Shown: piece after piece, positions 58,313 to 64,000 of the stretch | Layout: each line of letters starts with the position of its first letter | How positions within the stretch are numbered: position 1 is the first letter of the stretch | Assembly (NCBI GenBank): GCA_030038275.1 | Contig: JASHPG010000100.1 | Coordinates: 1 to 64,000, forward strand | Length of the DNA: 64,000 nt | DNA from: Candidatus Acidiferrales bacterium | Lineage (GTDB): Bacteria; Acidobacteriota; Terriglobia; Acidiferrales; UBA7541 | Direction: 5' to 3' | Notes under the pieces: model-generated | Seen by the model: only the letters and a program-made list of their open reading frames with translations | The model's database searches: none | Told to the model about the DNA's origin: nothing | Position numbers and translations under genes: made by a program

Positions 58313-60327
58313 GCAGCCTCCACCGGATCGATAGCCGCCAGCCTGGATGTCGAGCAGCTAATGTTGGACGGGCGTTTGCACGAGTCCGATCCTGAGTAGA
58401 ATTTCGGAAAGAGTTGGCCGATGTAGGGCATGAGCGCGGAAGTATCTTCCGCAGCTAGAGCGCGTTCCATCTCGTGAACGGCGTTCAGGATCCCGCCCGA
58501 GCGCGCATCCTTTTCGCGAACGACCAGGATTCGTTTCGACGAGGTCGCGACTGGCCGCTCCCAATCATCCCAGAGCTGTTCGTTGAGCTTTTCGCCCTTT
58601 CGCAGGCCCATGAACTCGATCGCGATGTCGCGGTGCGGACGCAAACCGGAGAAGAGGGCCATCGTTTTCGCTAGCTGATAAATGTTAAAAGGTTCGCCCA
58701 TGTCGAAGACGAATGTCTCACCGCTCTTCCCCAGTTCAGCTGCGCCGAGGATCAGGTGAACCGCTTCCGCTACCGACATGAAATAACGCGATGCTTGAGG
58801 ATCTGTGACCCGAATTGGGCCTCCTCGTTGAATTTGTTCATAAAAAAGCGGAATGACGCTCCCGGTACTGCCTGCGACATTGCCAAAGCGGACGTTTGAA
58901 AAACGAGTAGCTAGGTTCTTGGCGGAGGCTTGCCTCGCAAATTCCTGAATGCAGAGTTCCGTGATTTTCTTCGACAAGCCCATGAAGCTGACGGGATCGA
59001 CGGCTTTATCAGTCGAGATATTCACGAGCGACGTTACGCCGAATTGCAGCGCCGCCTGGGCGAGATTTCGCGTCCCTAAGACGTTGTTGCGTATGGCCTC
59101 TCCTGGATGAAGCTCGATCATCGAGACATGTTTGTATGCCGCAGCGTGGAAAATCAGATCGGGCCGTTCGGCTTTTAGAATGGCTTGCGTCCGGTTCGCG
59201 GAGGAAAGATCGGCCAGAATGGGCTTTACTGATTTGAAGCCGATGCTTTCCGCGATCGCAAGGTTCACATAGAAAAGGTTGTTCTCGGATTTGTCCAGTA
59301 ACAGCAGCTTCCTGGGGCGAGCGGAGGCGATTTGCTTGGCCAGTTCGGACCCAATGCTGCCGCCAGCACCGGTAACGAGCACTGTTTTGCCCTCGATTAG
59401 GCTACGAGTCATCTGGATATCGGGGCGGAACTCATCGCGTTGAAGCAAATGCTCGACTCGCGGCGCGCCGAGTTGGCGCGTCGAAATGTTGCTAATTGCG
59501 GCGCATTGTATGAGGTCGGAAAGTGATGGCAAAGAGCGAACCGGCAAGTTCATTTGGCGGCAAGCATCCAGAATATCGTGCATCTGCGCGTGCGTAGCGC
59601 TTGGGATACACACGAGAATGGCCTCAGCACGCGCCTGCGAAGCGATTTTCGCCACGTCTCGAGTGGCGCCTAGGACTGGGACGCCAAACAACCTGCGGCC
59701 CCACTTTCTGGAGTCGTCATCCGCAAGAGCAACCGGTCGGAACCCGGAGGCGGGATCGAGCGCTGTTTGCCTCACAAGGGTCAAGCCAGCATCACCAGCG
59801 CCGACAATGACCGCGCGTGCACCAGTGCGGCGTCGTGAAGCACGATTTGCGCGCCACGTTTGCGCCCCGAAGTGGAGAACGCCCCACCCAAAAGTGAGTA
59901 TGAAAGCGTCAAGCAGAATTAAACGTACAGAGGCGTATAAATTCGCGCCGTCTAACCCCAGAAAGCTGGCGAGCAATCCGAGATTTAGGATCACGGCTTG
60001 CATCAACGGCCGAACATCGAGAATGTTCGCGTGCCGGAGTGATCGCCCATGCAGCGCGGTAGAAGCGCTCGCCAAAAGTGCTGCTGCAGCGCTGATGCCG
60101 ACCTTCGACCAAGTGTCAATGCCCCCTGAAACTATTCCGTCCGTTTGCGGCAGCACGATGACGGACGATACGTATGCCAAGACCGCGATCATGACTTCTG
60201 CGGCCAGCACCAACGCAGGGTGGAGGTCTCGTTCGACAACCGAACGAAAGTCCGACGACCATCGCGAAGCATTTTGCGTGCTTTCCCGGCTGTTCCGAGT
60301 GGCCCCTTCGAGAGAGAGGGTATGCAT
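58309..60327 (-). CDS. FlaA1/CapD-like nucleotide-sugar dehydratase with membrane N-terminus
   Basis: A 672-residue protein. Residues about 1-150 have four membrane helices. A CoA-binding-like domain (ARAVIVGAGDAGLTLVRQT) follows, then the dehydratase domain with VLVTGAGGSIGSELAKQIAS, FHAAAYKHVSMIE and SMGLSKKITE-like SFMGLSKKITEL. Such proteins are UDP-GlcNAc 4,6-dehydratases/epimerases in capsule and O-antigen synthesis. Start ATG 60325-60327. About 220 bases separate it from the BY-kinase-like gene upstream. Confidence 0.92.
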   Translation of the reverse strand: MHTLSLEGATRNSRESTQNASRWSSDFRSVVERDLHPALVLAAEVMIAVLAYVSSVIVLPQTDGIVSGGIDTWSKVGISAAAALLASASTALHGRSLRHANILDVRPLMQAVILNLGLLASFLGLDGANLYASVRLILLDAFILTFGWGVLHFGAQTWRANRASRRRTGARAVIVGAGDAGLTLVRQTALDPASGFRPVALADDDSRKWGRRLFGVPVLGATRDVAKIASQARAEAILVCIPSATHAQMHDILDACRQMNLPVRSLPSLSDLIQCAAISNISTRQLGAPRVEHLLQRDEFRPDIQMTRSLIEGKTVLVTGAGGSIGSELAKQIASARPRKLLLLDKSENNLFYVNLAIAESIGFKSVKPILADLSSANRTQAILKAERPDLIFHAAAYKHVSMIELHPGEAIRNNVLGTRNLAQAALQFGVTSLVNISTDKAVDPVSFMGLSKKITELCIQEFARQASAKNLATRFSNVRFGNVAGSTGSVIPLFYEQIQRGGPIRVTDPQASRYFMSVAEAVHLILGAAELGKSGETFVFDMGEPFNIYQLAKTMALFSGLRPHRDIAIEFMGLRKGEKLNEQLWDDWERPVATSSKRILVVREKDARSGGILNAVHEMERALAAEDTSALMPYIGQLFPKFYSGSDSCKRPSNISCSTSRLAAIDPVEAA

Positions 60328-60549
60328 TTGTATTTTCCGGTTACCACGTTTAGTAATTGGCGCACGAGCAGTTGCGTTGATCGAATCCAGAGCCGAGAAA
60401 TCGGCTACAGGATTTTCGATCTCTGCTTTCGCTCGACTCGTGGCCTAAACCGCCTCTGCGCACCTCAACTAAGGCGCCGAATTGGCCACTCGGTACCGCG
60501 CGGGGCGACTCACCCGCTGGCGCACTTCTGCTGTAGGACCAGCCGGATC

Positions 60550-61287
60550 CTAAAGCCGCCGATAAATCGCGGCAGGAATCGGATAGGTCCGTTTGTTCAA
60601 AACGGCGCCTAATATCGAAACTTTCGCGTCTTCTAAGATCCGTTTTGCGGTTCGCGCCGAATCGCGGCGAGTGTCGTTCGACGCAATTACCAGCACAATT
60701 CCATCGGATAACCCACCCAGAATTACTGCGTCGCTGGAGACGCTCAGCGCCGGCGCATCCATCAAAACGAAGTCAAACTCGGCTCGCAGTTCAGAGAGCC
60801 GCACCCCTATACGGGAAGGGTTTACGAGACCGCTGGGCCATGAGTGCGCAGACCCGGAGGGCATGATCCAGAGACGGCTCGTTCGGGTTCCGGTCACGAA
60901 ATGCTGGATTTGCTCCGTTTGCCTCATTGCGTCGGAAAGACCGGGCGCCGCATCCGTGCGAAAATGTTCGTGCAGCGAGGGGCACCAGAAGTTTCCGTCC
61001 ACAATGCAAACTCGATTCTGCGTGTGCGTAGCCAGCAACTCGGCAGCCTTGGCGCAGACCCACGTACAGCCAGATCTCCGGTTCACGCTTGAAAACGCGA
61101 CAATTCTTGGCAACTCTTCCGTTGGCGCCGAAATAAAAAGGCGATGGACGAGCCTCGCAACTTCCACTTCCGCTGCCGCGTAGCCGAGCGGAGGGGCAGG
61201 TCCAACCGGTGGAGATTGGGAAAACGGGTGATGTTGCGTCGGCGCATTCGATACCGTGTCCTCGATTACTCCAAGCTGTTGTCTCAT
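60550..61287 (-). CDS. BY-kinase/CpsD-like ATPase with degenerate Walker A
   Basis: A 245-residue protein aligned to bacterial tyrosine kinases of chain-length systems. The segment at the usual Walker A site reads SSVNRRSGCTWVCAKAAELL rather than G-x-G-K-S/T. The second motif VCIVDGNFWCPSLHEHF (Walker A' with Asp) and FDFVLMDAPALS (Walker B) are kept. No C-terminal Tyr cluster is visible. ATP hydrolysis or kinase action may be lost. The start could be a TTG at 61336-61338, adjacent to the GumC-like stop; I use the ATG at 61285-61287. Confidence 0.8.
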   Translation of the reverse strand: MRQQLGVIEDTVSNAPTQHHPFSQSPPVGPAPPLGYAAAEVEVARLVHRLFISAPTEELPRIVAFSSVNRRSGCTWVCAKAAELLATHTQNRVCIVDGNFWCPSLHEHFRTDAAPGLSDAMRQTEQIQHFVTGTRTSRLWIMPSGSAHSWPSGLVNPSRIGVRLSELRAEFDFVLMDAPALSVSSDAVILGGLSDGIVLVIASNDTRRDSARTAKRILEDAKVSILGAVLNKRTYPIPAAIYRRL

Positions 61288-61338
61288 CTGCTTTGCCACA
61301 TTCAAGTCCGTTTCCGGGCGACGCTCGCACAGGTCCAA

Positions 61339-62892
61339 TTACTGCATGCCGGATGTGCTGCGAGGAATCGCCGCAAGAACCTTCAGATCGAGATAACGGG
61401 TCAACTCGTCCGGCGTGTGAAACGATGAATCGAGACGGTCGGCCGCATACGCTGCTCCAATACCGGAAACACCGGCCGCAAACAATCCAGCAAAAAACAT
61501 CCATCCAAAATGCTCGTCAGGGAGAGCCGGCGCGGCGGGCGCCTCTGCGATTGAGACGTTTACGATTCGTCGGTCGTCCAGTGCGTCTGAAATGCGAGCT
61601 TCTTCACGCTTGCCGAGATACAAGAGATAATTGTCCTCCGCCGTTTTGACCGCGCGAGTAAGATCGGCTTCCGTTCGGTCGTCCGACTCAAGTCTTATGG
61701 CGGCGGTTTGATAGCGTCGAATCGTGCGCCGCATTGACTCCGCTTCGGCAGCAAATTGCGCGCGATCGGCCTCAGCTTTGGCCATTTCCGTCGCGATCCA
61801 GTCCTGGGCGGGAACCCTGTCTGTGGTGACTTCAGAAACTGGCGATTGCTCAGCCGTCCAGATCGCCTTCTGCGTTTCCGCAATTTGCGTTTCAATATCC
61901 TTGACGGGCGGATAAGAAGGCGCGTATTTCACCAGCATGTCGGAATGCTTTAATTCGAGTGATAAAAGCGTGCTCTTGAGCTGCGCGAGCAATTGGGCGT
62001 TTCCGGTTTCCCGCATTTCGGTGGTTTGTCGTTTCGGCGAAGCTTGCTCTTCTTCACGAAGGGCCTGTAAGCGCGCTGATGCGGCATCAGCATCGGATTC
62101 GTCCTGCTGCTGCTCGGCCTCGAACTTGCTCATCTGCTCGAGCGCTAATTGTTGTTCAACCGCTGGATCGACAGTTCCTTCACGACGATTGAATGAAATC
62201 TGCTGCGCTTCTGCGTCCGCGAGCTGCCGCTGGTACAGAGTGGTTTCTTGGTCGAAAAACGTGAAGCTTCCTGCGGGCCTGTGGACGGCCGCGTGCTTCT
62301 CCTGATAGAGGGTCGCAATTGTTCGCAGGACTTTGGCCGCCAGCCGCGGATCGCGCGAGGAGTAAGCGACCCGGATCACCGTCGTCTTCTGCAATGGCTC
62401 GACGGTAAGAGAATTGCGCAGATATCTTTCGGAACGGGCGAGCCGCACGGCTGGAGAGTCTTCGCCGAAAAAGAAGAAATGGTCACTTACACGTGTCCAC
62501 CACGAGTACCGTGTCCGTTCGAGTCCACAGCTCAGAACAACCTCATTTAATAAATCGCGGCTGGTCAGCAGCTCGACCTCCGAATTCAGATCTTCCTGGG
62601 AAACGGAAGGGACAGGAGCCGCCTCGGTGGTAGGAGCCGGGCTAACGACGGAGTCGGCGCGATCGCGGTTCACAAAAATCTTCATCTCCGCTTGATATGT
62701 ACGGGGCATCAGCAGTGCCGTCAGCATGATTCCGCCGAATACGCCTAGGAAAACCAGCAGAGCCATGTTTCGCTGCCGGAAAAGCGGCGCAACCGCGTCG
62801 CGCAGCGTTTTCCCCGGCGCCAGACCGCGCTCTTGGCGCAGCAAATTGACATCGCGGAAGACAAGATGTCGGTCGTGTGTTTCGTCGGTCAT
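61339..62892 (-). CDS. Wzz/GumC-like chain-length determinant (polysaccharide co-polymerase)
   Basis: A 517-residue protein with two membrane helices (residues about 42-62 and 455-475) and a long helical periplasmic part (LYQRQLADAEAQQISFNRR..., LEQMSKFEAEQQQDESDADAAS). The second helix region contains PALPDEHFGWMFFAGLFAAGVSG. Controls polymer length together with Wzy and the Wza-like channel. The ATG is at 62890-62892 and overlaps the Wza-like stop by four bases. Confidence 0.9.
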   Translation of the reverse strand: MTDETHDRHLVFRDVNLLRQERGLAPGKTLRDAVAPLFRQRNMALLVFLGVFGGIMLTALLMPRTYQAEMKIFVNRDRADSVVSPAPTTEAAPVPSVSQEDLNSEVELLTSRDLLNEVVLSCGLERTRYSWWTRVSDHFFFFGEDSPAVRLARSERYLRNSLTVEPLQKTTVIRVAYSSRDPRLAAKVLRTIATLYQEKHAAVHRPAGSFTFFDQETTLYQRQLADAEAQQISFNRREGTVDPAVEQQLALEQMSKFEAEQQQDESDADAASARLQALREEEQASPKRQTTEMRETGNAQLLAQLKSTLLSLELKHSDMLVKYAPSYPPVKDIETQIAETQKAIWTAEQSPVSEVTTDRVPAQDWIATEMAKAEADRAQFAAEAESMRRTIRRYQTAAIRLESDDRTEADLTRAVKTAEDNYLLYLGKREEARISDALDDRRIVNVSIAEAPAAPALPDEHFGWMFFAGLFAAGVSGIGAAYAADRLDSSFHTPDELTRYLDLKVLAAIPRSTSGMQ

Positions 62893-63608
62893 GGCTGTAG
62901 TTGGTAGTAAGCTCCGAACCCGGACGAGGGAATAAAGCGCTCAATTTTCGAAACGACGTTTTTGGGCACGTACAGCATGTCTCCGGGCTGAAGTTCCGCG
63001 TCCTCCCGTTCACGGCCGCTAAAAATTCGCTTCAGATTGATGCGTGTGATTTCGTATTGCGCATCGTCCACCCTGTGAAACAAGAGCGCTTGAGAGGTTT
63101 TTGCGGCGGCTGTCATGCCGCCGGCGATTGCAATCGCTTCGGTTGCTGACGTTGCGCCTCGCAGGTCATATTTCCCGGGATGGTTCACTTGTCCGGTAAC
63201 GACAAAAAACGGCTTGTTGAAGTTCTTCAGTTCGACGGTAACAATTGGTTCGTGAAGGACTCCCGCGTAAGCGGCCTTGACCGCCGCAACAGCTTGTTCA
63301 GTGGTCAGACCCGCCAATCGGACATCACCAGCTCCTGTTAGGCTTGCGTAGCCATCCGGCTCGATGGTCACGTCCTGGTCAAACTCAGGAGTCAGCGGAA
63401 AAGCAATCGCAATTTCGTCGCTCGGGAATAGGCGGTATCTGCGATCGCGCGGCTGCAAAACGGGAGAGACACCGCTGCGGACGCTAAGGAAAGCCAAATT
63501 GCTCGTATGATCGGATGAACTCGAGGAGCCAGTGCGCGCCGCGGGGCAACTCGTCGCGAGCCCAGTTAATGTGGAGATAGCGATCAGCGCCACGATGCTG
63601 AGCCTCAT
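62889..63608 (-). CDS. Wza-like polysaccharide export protein
   Basis: A 239-residue outer-membrane export protein. It has an N-terminal Sec/lipoprotein-like leader with Cys in TGLATSCPAA, the Poly_export pattern YRLFPSDEIAIAFPLTPEFDQDVTIEPDGYASLTGAGDVRLAGLTTEQAVAAVKAAY, and SLBB-like GQVNHPGKYDL, TEAIAIAGG. The start is ATG 63606-63608, overlapping the PilZ stop by four bases. Shorter than E. coli Wza, which is common for the two-domain versions. Confidence 0.9.
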   Translation of the reverse strand: MRLSIVALIAISTLTGLATSCPAARTGSSSSSDHTSNLAFLSVRSGVSPVLQPRDRRYRLFPSDEIAIAFPLTPEFDQDVTIEPDGYASLTGAGDVRLAGLTTEQAVAAVKAAYAGVLHEPIVTVELKNFNKPFFVVTGQVNHPGKYDLRGATSATEAIAIAGGMTAAAKTSQALLFHRVDDAQYEITRINLKRIFSGREREDAELQPGDMLYVPKNVVSKIERFIPSSGFGAYYQLQP

Positions 63609-63985
63609 ATAGTGCACACCATCACCGCCTCGCTGCGCACGGAAAATCCGCTATCGGCAGCGAGCGGCGGCTTCTCGGCTCGCAGCACACGCCCTTTCAC
63701 GATGACGCACGAGACGCGGGCGTCGGCCGCGAACATCGGAAGTTGGATGCTGACTTGTACCCTATGCCCTGCCGAGGGAAAGGTCGAAGCAAATATGTAT
63801 GCGCCGCCCGGGCTGATATCGCGAGTGTACCCACGCGACTGGTGCGCGACTCCGTCTTCCTCCACCCAGCTCACCACGACATCGGCTTGGAGCGCGTAGC
63901 GTATGGCGGACCGAAGATTTCTGCGAGAGTTAAAACCGCATAGACGGTCTCGGGACTGCCGCAATGGACTTGGCGCCGGGCTCAT
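63605..63985 (-). CDS. PilZ domain protein
   Basis: A 126-residue PilZ domain: RRNLRSAIRYAL (Arg-x3-Arg motif) and TRDISPGGAYIFAS (D-x-S-x-x-G). Both c-di-GMP-binding motifs are intact. It is the first visible gene of the exopolysaccharide operon, so c-di-GMP may gate export. Bases past its start to the window edge read FPSTS and a stop in the overlapping frame, so another gene could end just before it. Confidence 0.85.
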   Translation of the reverse strand: MSPAPSPLRQSRDRLCGFNSRRNLRSAIRYALQADVVVSWVEEDGVAHQSRGYTRDISPGGAYIFASTFPSAGHRVQVSIQLPMFAADARVSCVIVKGRVLRAEKPPLAADSGFSVRSEAVMVCTI

Positions 63986-64000
63986 GACGTGGACGGGAAG

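Noticed and set aside
1-64000. CRISPR array, transposase, tRNA or rRNA
   Set aside because: None seen on reading through either strand; short palindromes at 34904-35270 are not CRISPR-like in spacing.

Overview
This window reads like a chromosomal segment of a mid-to-high GC Gram-negative bacterium. An acidobacterial (Acidobacteriota, Terriglobia-like) host is my best inference. The grounds are the bioB-F-D-A order, the mix of ATGA-overlapping operons with PilZ and CapA/FlaA1-type exopolysaccharide genes, and the outer-membrane proteins. There is no rRNA, tRNA, phage, transposase or CRISPR array that I can support.

Positions 1-27,000 form what I interpret as a large fluoride-response island. 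Six short intergenic elements, which look like mere repeats at first, match the crcB-motif (fluoride) riboswitch aptamer. Five are on the minus strand (about 2187-2261, 4134-4197, 13423-13475, 16403-16462, 21786-21848) and one is on the plus strand (22079-22132). Each has a recognisable sigma70-type promoter directly upstream. In at least five of them the 3' strand of the closing helix has a downstream complement, as expected of a switching expression platform.

The transcripts they head are: (A) a hydrogenase-4/formate-hydrogenlyase-like membrane arm (hyfC-hyfE-hyfF); (B) a J-domain protein plus a Sel1-repeat protein; (C) a long operon of dynamin-like GTPase, CrcB fluoride channel, Cys-rich protein, two DUF190 proteins, an AAA-type ATPase, a second dynamin-like GTPase and probably a repeat protein; (D) a HEAT-repeat protein plus a third dynamin-like GTPase fused to the same Cys-rich module; (E) Cys-rich protein, DnaB-like ATPase, inorganic pyrophosphatase, metallophosphoesterase and enolase; (F) two MutS-like ATPases, DUF211, a VIT-like membrane protein and another Cys-rich protein. 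CrcB, enolase, pyrophosphatase, MutS-like and formate-hydrogenlyase genes are known riboswitch partners, and enolase and pyrophosphatase are classic fluoride targets. The GTPases, the DnaB-like ATPase and the repeated CxxC...CxxH proteins are the new-looking part.

Positions 27,000-44,264 are mostly housekeeping: a C39-like protein, a broken NUDIX gene, a beta-barrel protein, an FMN reductase, the biotin operon bioBFDA, an O-methyltransferase, and a Met/Cys PLP enzyme behind a SAM-I riboswitch. After these come a possible structured RNA, DUF4180, ispH, an arginase-like protein with altered metal ligands, a HAD phosphatase and a 1087-residue PilZ-ended protein.

Positions 44,278-63,985 (all minus strand) are one exopolysaccharide operon. 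Read in transcription order it encodes PilZ, Wza-like exporter, Wzz/GumC-like chain-length protein, BY-kinase-like ATPase, FlaA1/CapD dehydratase, DegT aminotransferase, methyltransferase, PhyH-type dioxygenase, FkbM methyltransferase, Wzy-like polymerase, glycosyltransferase, PaaK/CapK-like ligase, YdjC-type deacetylase, glycosyltransferase 2, Wzx flippase, CapA and a WecA/MraY-like transferase. Many neighbours overlap by four bases (ATGA).
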